27,508 nt of DNA from Nephromyces sp. MM_2019 (taxonomy: Eukaryota; Apicomplexa; Aconoidasida; Nephromycida). Positions 10,661 to 19,419 of the stretch are shown here, one piece after another; positions within the stretch are counted from its first letter, which is position 1, and each line of letters begins with the position of its first letter. Below the pieces are notes generated by a model. The model did no database searches, was not told where the DNA came from, and saw nothing but the letters and a program-made list of their open reading frames with translations. The translations under genes and the position numbers were made by a program. Location of the stretch: NCBI GenBank assembly GCA_015657535.1, contig JADHZB010000622.1, forward strand, positions 1 through 27,508, given 5' to 3'.

Positions 10661-13453
10661 ATGTTGGTAACAAATAAGTATTTGGCATATACAGGCTACA
10701 TTATATTTTTCGCCTCGTACATATTATATGGTATAACTTTACCATCTCCATTATTTGGCTTGGAGGGAGAATTTCCGGGATCGGAGCTGATTATACCGAC
10801 ATTTAATTACAATATTATAGAAGCCATTGACGTACTAGTAAAACACAGAGAATACTTTGCTGTCTTTTTGTTGTATATATTTACATACGTCATTCCAATA
10901 GGCAAGCTTTTAGTTGGATTTTTATCTTTATGGCAATTGAAGATGTTGAGATACATAAATAGATCAAGGATTCAACTTTATCAAGCTTGGAAAAATAGCT
11001 CAGAGCCAATAGAGAATTTGAAGTATGAAAACACTTTCTTCCAAAAATTAATTTATGCATTATGCTTTAAAATCAAAGCCATAGAGATTGTACGTGCTAT
11101 TTCCAAATACCAGTTTGTAGATAGCTTTATGGCTATGTTTTTAGTTTCGCACTTGATGGATGTTTTTGTGGTAGTTACAATATTGAAAGGAGGCTACTAT
11201 TTTTGGTCATATTGTTTATGTTCTCTTGTTGCTGCTCAAATGATCTCCCTTGGTCAGATCCCTGTAACAAAAAGTATGCTTTGGCACCATGAAACCTCAA
11301 CATATACTTTTGATCCGTCTAGGTCAAACAACAATTCCAAGCATAATGAAAATGACTCTAATCTTTGGCAATTTTATATGATTTATGGTTGCCATGTCTT
11401 TACCGCTATTGTAGTACTTGGCTGTTTCATATATTTTTTCAATTCAAACATATTAATGATAAAATTACATTTATTAGATAACTGGAACTTCGCATCATCC
11501 TCGCTTAGTGGTTCACAGATTCTGCAAAACTTATTGGATTCAAGATATTTTATCAATGGATTTTTAACATATACTATATTTGTTTTAATTATTCCCCTTG
11601 TACACATGTTTGCTTACATTTCTTTACACACATATTTATTTTATAAATACATTATTTACAAAAAGCAAAACCAAGCTGAGTTTTCAAATTATACTCAACT
11701 TTTCATCAAAAAAAATGGTGCAATTCACCCTAATTTTTTATTTGGTAAAAAGGAGAACGTTAATGAACTCGATTTGTTCATGTTCAAAAATATATCATCA
11801 AAAAAAGGTCTAATGAATGCTATTTTTTTTTTTGATCACATTGGGGATTGGGCTATGATAGATGTTTTTTGTTTATCTATCATAGCAACTTGGTTTACTG
11901 CAGACTCTCTTCCTTCAGTATTACCAGAAATCCCTGCAGCTTCGGTATACAACAACTTTTATATGCTCTTTGCACATGGATTTGCAGGCTTCACTACCGT
12001 TAGAGTTCTCTCTTCTTTCAACCATCGATTGATTACTTATGTAGATGAAGATTTTGATTATTATCAGAAAACATTTAACATTTGTGACTTCAGTCATCAG
12101 TCGAAAAAACCAGCAGAAAATAAATCATATGAAGTAAATGTAGAATCTGGTAAGAATCGAAAAGTTTCTACTAGTAAAATTGTGTGCTACGATGACTTAA
12201 AGCAAATTATGAAAGAGAAACATAAATATGTTGGTTATACATCCTATACGCCATTTTTCAAATTGGTACCCACCATATTTGCTTTCTTAATAATACTCAC
12301 AATTGCTATGCTTACTTTAACATTTACCATCAAGTTTGAACCACCACAATCGGAATATGCTAGCCTGTCTAAGCAGTTTACGAACTCAGGTCCGGAACTA
12401 ATAGATGAAGGAATTGAATTTCTTGAGCTTAAACCTATGATTGGAAATTGTAACCCAGAATTATGGGCCAAAGAGTACAATAATTTTACATTTAATCAAT
12501 GCACTCTATTTCCTATTGCTACATATAATCCCATATGTTGCTTTTCGGATCAAAATTTCTACTCACCTGGAGCCTGTGAATGTAATGACAATCCCAGCAT
12601 ATTGGATCCAGTATATTTAATAAATTCCGTAGTATCATCTCAACTAGGCCAAAATACGAATAGCTTATTAAATTTGATAGCTTCGTCATTACCTGGGGAG
12701 ATTTTTAAGGTTTTGCCAGATCTATTTAACATTGAGTTTTATCAATTCCTAAATGTTAACAACGCTTACGGGCATTCAGCAAAATTAAACGCAGACCAGG
12801 ATGGAAATATGCATTTAACCTTGACTATTTCAATTCCTTCTTTTGGTTATCATATTGGAACAAAAACTCCATTCGAAGATTTTGGTCCTCCCAACCAAGA
12901 ATATTCTCCAGTTAACGGCTACGAAGTTGTTACACCATATGAAGAATTTTTAATAGGTACTGATATATTAATTACATGTGATGATAAATCGGATATTGGA
13001 CCCATAACTAACATACAAATAGCTGATGTATTTTACCCTTATATCCCACTATCTTATACATATAAAGATGGGGTCTATAGCTCGGACTATCAAACATTAG
13101 AATGTCTTCTTAAAGTTATTGGGAATTATATACCCAGCTTTGCAAATTCATTTCTGCAACCCTACTTGAACAATGATGAGAAAATATTGTTAGTAAACAA
13201 TAAATATTACTCCATTCTAGAACTTGTAAATTATATTTTAAATTTCAACACTGAGGACGGTATTTTCGAATGCCCCGCTAAAAATCCAAATGCAACCCCT
13301 GAGGATTTTAAAGTACCATTTGAAGATGAAATAGAAACTAATTGTGATCTAGCCTTGCAGGAGTTTGTTACAAATGTCGAAGATAATATTTTGTTATCAT
13401 TGGCACTTTCTTTTGTTGGCCTGGATCTTAAAGAGATCCTAGGTCTCAACTAA
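10661..13453 (+). CDS. Large membrane protein with two PqiA/LetA-like modules and a C-terminal ectodomain
   Basis: A single exon of 930 codons starting at the first ATG after an AT-rich leader. The N-terminal 460 residues resemble two tandem PqiA-type transmembrane modules. Module 1 has a hydrophobic helix, an extracytosolic loop with an Asn-Ile-Ile-Glu-Ala stretch, YVIPIGKLL (near residue 80; the family has a Pro-x-x-Lys-Leu helix here) and SKYQFVDSFMAMF with a downstream MDVFVVV (about 149-175). Module 2 has a helix near 300-320 and then the family hallmark DHIGDWAMIDVFCLSII (about 392-408; compare WSMLDVF in bacterial PqiA). A cytosolic linker (about 465-530) leads to a last membrane helix (about 536-556) and a 370-residue ectodomain with a Cys cluster (about 595-655) and several Asn glycosylation sequons. 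Bacterial PqiA and LetA (YebS) are inner-membrane partners of MCE proteins in intermembrane lipid transport; a lipid-transport role here is inference. Bacterial proteins are about half as long and lack this ectodomain. Neighbour: convergent with the Rpp21 gene. Confidence 0.8.
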   Translation: MLVTNKYLAYTGYIIFFASYILYGITLPSPLFGLEGEFPGSELIIPTFNYNIIEAIDVLVKHREYFAVFLLYIFTYVIPIGKLLVGFLSLWQLKMLRYINRSRIQLYQAWKNSSEPIENLKYENTFFQKLIYALCFKIKAIEIVRAISKYQFVDSFMAMFLVSHLMDVFVVVTILKGGYYFWSYCLCSLVAAQMISLGQIPVTKSMLWHHETSTYTFDPSRSNNNSKHNENDSNLWQFYMIYGCHVFTAIVVLGCFIYFFNSNILMIKLHLLDNWNFASSSLSGSQILQNLLDSRYFINGFLTYTIFVLIIPLVHMFAYISLHTYLFYKYIIYKKQNQAEFSNYTQLFIKKNGAIHPNFLFGKKENVNELDLFMFKNISSKKGLMNAIFFFDHIGDWAMIDVFCLSIIATWFTADSLPSVLPEIPAASVYNNFYMLFAHGFAGFTTVRVLSSFNHRLITYVDEDFDYYQKTFNICDFSHQSKKPAENKSYEVNVESGKNRKVSTSKIVCYDDLKQIMKEKHKYVGYTSYTPFFKLVPTIFAFLIILTIAMLTLTFTIKFEPPQSEYASLSKQFTNSGPELIDEGIEFLELKPMIGNCNPELWAKEYNNFTFNQCTLFPIATYNPICCFSDQNFYSPGACECNDNPSILDPVYLINSVVSSQLGQNTNSLLNLIASSLPGEIFKVLPDLFNIEFYQFLNVNNAYGHSAKLNADQDGNMHLTLTISIPSFGYHIGTKTPFEDFGPPNQEYSPVNGYEVVTPYEEFLIGTDILITCDDKSDIGPITNIQIADVFYPYIPLSYTYKDGVYSSDYQTLECLLKVIGNYIPSFANSFLQPYLNNDEKILLVNNKYYSILELVNYILNFNTEDGIFECPAKNPNATPEDFKVPFEDEIETNCDLALQEFVTNVEDNILLSLALSFVGLDLKEILGLN

Positions 13454-13629
13454 ATACCATTAATTTTTTCTTAGCTAACATTAGTGATGTTATTTTGATA
13501 ATATACAATTTTATCCGAGAGTGTTTTTTTTATATAGTTAGATGTAATTTATAAAAGATCCATATAGAGAAATTCTCATTAATATGATAATTAAAAAATA
13601 GTTAAAATCCATTATAAATTTGATTGTTA
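13454..13629. other. Short convergent spacer
   Basis: 176 bp between two converging stop codons, AT-rich, holding both 3' untranslated regions. Nothing else seen. Confidence 0.5.
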
Positions 13630-14253
13630 TTATATTTCATATTTCAAGTAACGAAATCTATTACAGATTGTACATGTACATTTGAGCTTATATTGCATTT
13701 TATTAGTAAGAATTGTCTCATCGGTTATGTCAACCACTTCTCGATCGGAGTTGAATATTAGATTTGTTTCTTTACTTACCTTAGCATTTTTAAAATCCAG
13801 GTTTACCGTATCTATGTTACTAGAGGTTTCTATATAATCATTACAATGAGGATTATAAGGCTTAGTCTTGATTAGTATTTTCCTATTAGGAACAATTTCT
13901 ATTCTGCAAGTGTCATTGAATATAAGAGCAGAGTTACAACCTTTACAAAACAGTTGAGTTAGTGATGAGTCCCAACGTATAACGTGTCGATTTGACACTT
14001 CACGCGATATTTTGGCATAATATCTTGACAGTCCAAGGTTTTTGTTATTCACTAAAAGTGAAGCTTGTACGAGAAAATTAATACGATTGAGAATTGGGCG
14101 ATCAACTTGACTACTTTTTATAGTATTTCTGCTTCTATTTGCACCGCTCACGATTGGAATAGATGAGCCTAAAGTAAAAAAGAATAGTTGAAATTTTATT
14201 TTAATCTTATTAAGAATTCGCTCGATAGCCTTACCATGATTACCTTTTATCAT
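13630..14253 (-). CDS. RPP21: RNase P/MRP protein subunit Rpp21/Rpr2 family
   Basis: The minus-strand frame carries the Rpr2/Rpp21/SNM1 pattern: NRINFLVQASLL, SRYYAKISREVSNRHVIRWD, FCKGCNSALIF and, near the end, CTICNRFRYL. The CxxC pairs at residues 81/84 and 172/175 (spliced numbering) are the expected zinc ligands. In the family this subunit is part of RNase P, which removes tRNA 5' leaders in the nucleus, and sits near the RNA core. I place an intron at 14234-14169 (GTAAGG ... TTTTTACTTTAG), giving exons 14253-14235 and 14168-13630 and 185 residues. The intron is 66 nt with no in-frame stop, so an unspliced transcript would encode 207 residues with a Phe- and Lys-rich insert unlike the family. 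About 100 residues between the two CxxC pairs is longer than usual in Rpp21 and is probably a lineage insertion. The spacing to the divergent LYAR start is 592 bp. Confidence 0.82.
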   Translation of the reverse strand: MIKGNHGKAIERILNKIKIKFQLFFFTLGSSIPIVSGANRSRNTIKSSQVDRPILNRINFLVQASLLVNNKNLGLSRYYAKISREVSNRHVIRWDSSLTQLFCKGCNSALIFNDTCRIEIVPNRKILIKTKPYNPHCNDYIETSSNIDTVNLDFKNAKVSKETNLIFNSDREVVDITDETILTNKMQYKLKCTCTICNRFRYLKYEI

Positions 14254-14845
14254 TTGGGTAAGATTCGCAAGTTAGTATTTCAGATTAATTTGATTGGCTA
14301 ACTTAAGAATTTTATAGTAGACATCATTTTTATAAAAAAGATTAAGCTTTGAGTTAAAGTATATGTTTCATCCTTTATTATAATCACTTAAGTTTCTAAA
14401 AATGATCATAAAAGGTGTTAATAATTAGATATTATAAACTGAAACAATCAAATTTTTGATGATAATAAAGCCTTGAGGTTAAAACAATAATTGATATAAT
14501 CTTAATCTTTCACTATACACAGAGAATTCAACTTAAAATTTACTTACAACTAAATCTGGTTATTATATTAGGCTTTAGGGAATTTTAATTTAAATTAGAA
14601 TTACTGCTAAAATTTGCTCACTGTACGAATTCGATTGCATATCGACATAAACATCTGAGAAGTGTACTTATGGCTAGATGAAGGTTGATTTTCATTTATC
14701 ATCAACTTATAATAATTAATCTGGTTGATTGAAAAAGATGAGGAATATCGAATTTATTGTCCTAACAATAAATTAAACTAATCAAATCAATAATTCAACT
14801 TTCTCAATTTATCAACAACTTGCTTGGAATAAATCACATTGAAGA
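14254..14845. promoter_or_regulatory. Bidirectional upstream region between RPP21 and LYAR homologs
   Basis: The two flanking genes point away from each other, so both promoters and 5' untranslated regions must lie here. The sequence is AT-rich with no motif I can name. Called from geometry only. Confidence 0.4.
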
Positions 14846-15994
14846 ATGGTTTCTTTTACCTGCAATGTGTGCCAAGATGTTGTTAAGAAAAAGGCTATAG
14901 ACTCTCATTGCGCAAGAGGCAGATGTATAAATGCTTGGTTTTTTACTTGTATTGATTGTAATAAAGTATTCGAAGGATATGACTACACCAATCATTCAAG
15001 CTGTATAAGCGGTAAGTTAACATCTCCTTAACAGCGAGTAACCATCAATATTTCACAACAAAGCCCAATTAATCCTTTTAAGTTACTTAATTTAACAACT
15101 TGGCGTTATACTATTTTCAATCAACAAGTTTCTCGGATAGATTTATGCTTAAATAACCGCTTTTCAATTTTTAAAAATTGCTAAGTTATGGGATGTAGAA
15201 TTAAGAAACAGACTAAATAAAATTTTGATTAATAAAATGTTAAATAGTAAGCACTCGCATTGAATTAAATAATATGTGTATGTAAATTCATCCGTTCGCT
15301 CATTACATATATATGTGTATACATAAACTATTCTTTCTTGCGCTTACACAAGCTATACTGTAGTACTAATGCCAAATATGCCTATTAATATACACAAGCA
15401 GAGTCTGATAAATACCATGGAACCCTTGCTAAAGCAAAAATTCAATCTAAAGTGTCTAATAATGAAATTTCTTATGGGATTCAATCCAATAATAGCAGTA
15501 TAAACAATTCTGATAAACCGACAGATGATCAAACAGCTCATGCAATAACCCAACCTAATGATTTTCTCTCCAATGACATAAAAGTCAGTGACTTAAAATG
15601 GGAAGGCTCATGGATGAAAACAATTACAACATTACTTCGATCTACCAATAATGCGAAAATGGATTACAATGAGTTGGCTACAAAGGTCAAATCAAAATTT
15701 TAAGTTATTTTCTTCTTTTAAACCTTTATCAATTATTACATATCTCAGGTCGTAATTGCTTATCTGGACTCTAATCCTAAGAAATCTTACGATTTCAAGA
15801 AATTATACAACCTGTGTCTTTCACATGTAAATTCTAAGTATTATCACTTAGTACTTGTATAATTTAAATCAAATCAGCGAATTAGAACACATAACTATCA
15901 CTATTTTTATATCCAGATTCCTGAGCAATATACCAGCGCCACAGATACCTACATCACTCTACGAGAATTGTCTTTCCAAAGGTCTGACAATTGA
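14846..15994 (+). CDS. LYAR: LYAR-type C2HC zinc-finger nucleolar protein
   Basis: Four exons: 14846-15011, 15402-15685, 15749-15826 and 15917-15994 (TGA), 201 residues. Exon 1 gives MVSFTCNVCQDVVKKK and TCIDCNKVFEGYDYTNH, the LYAR double finger: ligands C6, C9, H21, C27 and C35, C38, H50, C53. The CAG acceptor at 15399-15401 restores the family sequence CISE-x-x-KY across the intron; using AG at 15397-15398 instead would insert an Ala. After a low-complexity Asn/Ser-rich linker, the last 75 residues (from DLKWEGSW) match the position of the conserved LYAR C-terminal helical domain. LYAR proteins are nucleolar and act in ribosome biogenesis and growth control. Donor 3 (GTAAAT) is ordinary; donor 2 (AAAG then GTCAAA) is weak, and without that splice the protein would end at a TAA at 15701-15703. 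Family call is firm, the two last joints moderately so. Confidence 0.8.
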
Positions 15995-17534
15995 TTTTAT
16001 TTTATTTCATGGCCTTCTAATATACTGATAGGTAACACCTAATTATTTTTTTTTCTAAAAAATTTTTTCATTTCAATACTGAAAACCATCTAACTTAATT
16101 TTGAAAATCAATAAAAAAGCGAATTTTGACTAAAATAATATTTAATTTTTTTATTTAAATATGTATGCATCCTAAAGCATTTTAGAATCCGACTAAATCC
16201 AGCTCTTTTCATGAAAAAACTTTTTTTGAGTCAAATTGCTTGTTTTTAATTGTCACTGAATAAATCTAATTTGGTGCTCCACATTTTAGGGTATAATAAA
16301 ATAAAAATCAGCTCAGATAAATAGGCTTCGTTTTCACAATTTGCTTAGGAAACTACAAGTTATTTATGATAAAACTAGCCTTTCATATTATTAGTCCAAA
16401 TTGTCTAATTACAATCTTGTCGACTCAATTATTAAGATGTATTGGAATTCTTGACGTTTTAAAAATTTTGGTACATCAATTGTATACAAAATTACTTGGA
16501 GATTTTCTGAAATTTTCGGGATATATTTATTATTAGCTGCGTTTTTAATACAAATTTGATATACCATATATTGGATATATCAGTTGATCATGTTTTAAAA
16601 TAGATTTAATACATATACATTTTATATATAAAAGCAAATTTAATTGAATGTTAGATATGTTATCCCGTTGTTATCATCACGATTAACAAGACAATTTAAA
16701 TAGCCAAGACATTCTTTGTGGCAATTTTAGCTGACTACGAAAAAACGATTGTTTCATTTAGAATTTGTTGTGCAAAATCAAAATATTGAGCCGATGCGGG
16801 GTAGGTTGTTGTAGTATAAGCGTATGTGGGGAACTTAGAATCACTAGTTTTTAATCATCTATTTACACAATCGAAATCAAGAGCTTAACTAAAATTTAGG
16901 AGATATTTTAAGGTGTTACAAATAGTTATAATTGTACTACCAAACTCCTAATTTTATATTTGAATGTGGCCTAATTAGATCTGTAGTTAACCATCCAAAA
17001 GTATCAAAAGCTGAGTTATTTGACAAGACAAATTTTTTAATTATTCAGATATAAAGGGCTAAGGTATGAAGATATGAACTAAAGAGCTGATTCCATCATC
17101 AAAATTATTTTTATCTAGAAGTGACATAAAACTGCTCGTGGCAAATTATGCAATTCTTTCTAATCCTTGTTTTCAGTAGAAACTATTGATAATCTTCAAA
17201 GAATGGATACATTTATGACCTTTATGTTTTTAGCATACAAAGATCTTATCTCTTGTGGAAATGCTAATATAGTCATCACAGCTAAATTAAGTATAAATAT
17301 AATTTTTCATTTTAAATTAGAAATCTTATTATTAAGTTAAATGTAGTACAAAGACTGTACACCTTTGTTGTAAGGGAGGAATCTATAGCTATGTTAGTAT
17401 ACAAACATATATTATACAAAAGTCGGATAGATTGTTTTTAATATAATGAGAAACAAAATACTTTGTTATATGTCCTTTGTTGCTAAGGATAGCGTTCAAT
17501 TGTAATTTATGTCTTAATTTTATGCTTTTTTCTA
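15995..17534. other. AT-rich intergenic stretch with coding-like fragments in three frames
   Basis: Downstream of LYAR the sequence is mostly A/T runs. On the plus strand three open stretches without start codons (16932-17054, 17078-17179 and 17164-17340) read like protein but lie in three different frames. No splice signals join them cleanly, and I recognise no family. They may be decayed coding sequence or chance. Nothing else seen. Confidence 0.4.
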
Positions 17535-17558
17535 TTAACTTTTTAAAATACACTTAAC

Positions 17559-17700
17559 TGGATCAGTCCAACTCCGCTCCGCTTCATATGAGTCTCCTGA
17601 CCAGACCCTGACACTGTCAGTTGCTTTGGCAGTCAATCCAGTGGGATAATAGTGTAACGACCGCCGAATATAACTCCAGTCGTCAAGTATATACGCATAA
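17559..17700. other. GC-rich, self-complementary island; possible structured RNA
   Basis: Base composition rises abruptly to near balance in an AT-rich neighbourhood. ACTGGAT at about 17559 is complementary to ATCCAGT at about 17636, enclosing a perfect 6-bp palindromic pair CTGACA/TGTCAG and a GTCT/AGAC pair. A 67-codon open frame on the minus strand (17738-17535) crosses it but has no ATG and no recognisable motif. In very AT-rich protist genomes, GC islands outside genes often mark structured RNAs. I cannot name an RNA family. Confidence 0.35.
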
Positions 17701-17857
17701 AATATAAATTGACTTCGTCTAAATGTAAGGTAAATCAAATCCTAATAATAAATTCCTTTGGCTGAAGGAATATATTAGATATAAACATTATAAGCACAGC
17801 AAAGGGGTAAGTATAGATCGAAACATCCTCTGACATAAAAGACAATGATTCGTGGGT

Positions 17858-18600
17858 CTACCTACCTCCCTTGTGGGCGTCCAGGTTATTTATAGGTATA
17901 GTATAGGAACTACGTATAGGGTAATTTGAGAGCAGAAGTGGGGTAACTCGTGTAGTGGTACAGTTCTATTCTAGTTTCCACTGTTTCGTTACGGGTTTAC
18001 GTGGTGAAGATGATAGGGTGTGCAGTTTCTTTAGCTATTCACGGAGTTCTAGTAACTCCTAGGTTAGCCTAACAACTAGCTCAGATCGTTCGCAGAATTC
18101 TACGGAAATCGGGAAAGCTCGTGGACTTTGCGAATCCAAGGGTTTATGAGGGAATGTTAGTTTTGTAGTTTTGGGTTAAAAAGTTAAAATAAAATGTTAA
18201 AATTTCTCTAAAAATTTCGTTAATTTCATGCACGTTAAGTCAAAAGTTTACTCAAAAGTTTGATATATATTCTTTTTTCTTGGGTAGATCTTCAGGCTAT
18301 CTTTGAGTTCTACTTGCTGGGGGCAATTTTAGATAACATCATTCAGCCCATTCACGCTAAATATTATCTCACTGTTATCTTCGAGTTCGACTTATTCAGA
18401 TTTGAGTGTTTTACTCGCAATTCTTACTTCAATAACTCATCTAGTGATCCTAGGTTTTATTTTCTTTATGCTGTGACTTATGGTCTAAGCCTTACGCTTC
18501 TTAGTACTAAGCACCTAGACTGTCAGAGACTCTAGTGAAGCTAAAGAATGATTCATACCACTCTTGCTGCAAGTCTAGATATGTATCATGCTGCTCCGTC
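17858..18600. repeat. Diverged tandem duplication, copy A (about 740 bp), non-coding
   Basis: Paired with copy B that follows directly. Shared anchors keep nearly constant spacing: TTGTGGGCGT at 17871 and 18613, GGAAATCGGG at 18104 and 18846, GTTAAAATTTCTCTAAAA at 18196 and 18923, CTTTTTTCTTG near 18272 and 18991, GTTATCTTCG at 18374 and 19112. The region is GC-richer than its surroundings. A 91-codon open frame at 18260-18535 is not preserved in copy B, so it is not a gene. Confidence 0.75.
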
Positions 18601-19339
18601 TATTAGTTCCCTTTGTGGGCGTCGAAGATACTAGTAGTTTTGGGTTAGATATTGAGTTTTGGGTAATTCAAAGTGAAAGTGATGCTAGTTTACTCGAGGG
18701 CGCGGCTTTATATTAGTTTCTGGTGGTTTACTAATGTTATGCGCGGTTAAGATTACAGTGTGTGCAAATCTTCACGGTTAGGCGCGGATTTCTAGCAACT
18801 CTTAACTCAATTTCAAACTAGCGAAATTCGTGTGCGTAATAATAAGGAAATCGGGGAAGTTAGCGAACTTCGCTATCTCGGGGAATTGCGAGGGAATATA
18901 ATTTAAAGAGTTCGAGTTAAAAGTTAAAATTTCTCTAAAATTTGTTATCTCTAAGGAATAAGTTTTTAAAAATTTCCTATATTTTTCTATCTTTTTTCTT
19001 GTATCCTGGCTTCTTTTCTTCGATTAATCTTTGAGTGTTCTTTTATTCTTCTTGTTGAGGGGGAATTTTGGACACACCATTTCGTCAATCTGCGCTAAAA
19101 AAATCGTTCGGGTTATCTTCGGGTATTAAGTTGTTTACGCGTTAACGTTTTATTCACCATCCTTATGGTTTTAGTTTACTTAAAGATACTAGGCTTAACT
19201 TCCTCGTGACACTACTCGTTGTCTAAGTCTAGCCTTTATTAACACTACATATCAAGGGTGTCAGATGGCCTAGTAAGATTGAAGAACTATTGCTCTTAAT
19301 CTCGCCAGATATCTAGTTACGCATCAATGCAAATATTAA
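18601..19339. repeat. Diverged tandem duplication, copy B (about 740 bp), non-coding
   Basis: Second copy of the unit described at 17858. It ends immediately before the first tRNA-Ile gene. It contains a perfect hairpin TAGCGAA-C-TTCGCTA near 18862 that copy A lacks in this form. No protein frame is shared by both copies, so selection, if any, acts on DNA or RNA. Confidence 0.75.
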
Positions 19340-19413
19340 GGTCCTGTAGCTCAGTTGGTTAGAGCGTACGGCTAATAACCGTAAGGTCGGCGGTTCGAGA
19401 CCGCTCGGGACCA
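19340..19413 (+). tRNA. trnI-AAU: tRNA-Ile (anticodon AAU), copy 1
   Basis: A 74-nt cloverleaf. The acceptor arms GGTCCTG and CGGGACC pair with one G-T; the D arm is GCTCAGTTGGTTAGAGC; the anticodon stem TACGG/CCGTA closes loop CTAATAA with anticodon AAT; the T arm has GGTTCGAGACC. Discriminator A, no encoded CCA and no intron. The internal A box (TAGCTCAGTTGG) and B box (GGTTCGAGACC) are intact, and a T5 run follows at 19415. Confidence 0.97.
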
Positions 19414-19414
19414 C

Positions 19415-19419
19415 TTTTT
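19415..19419 (+). terminator. RNA polymerase III T-run after tRNA-Ile copy 1
   Basis: TTTTT two bases after the tRNA end, a standard Pol III stop. Confidence 0.75.

Noticed and set aside
11383..13449. Shadow frames inside the PqiA-like gene (both strands)
   Set aside because: They lie in alternative frames of a clear 930-codon gene.
17535..17738. 67-codon minus-strand frame across the GC island
   Set aside because: Starts at TTG, no family; higher GC lowers stop frequency. Treated as possible RNA instead.
18260..18535. 91-codon plus-strand frame in copy A of the 740-bp duplication
   Set aside because: Its counterpart in copy B is interrupted by stops, so the frame is not what is conserved.
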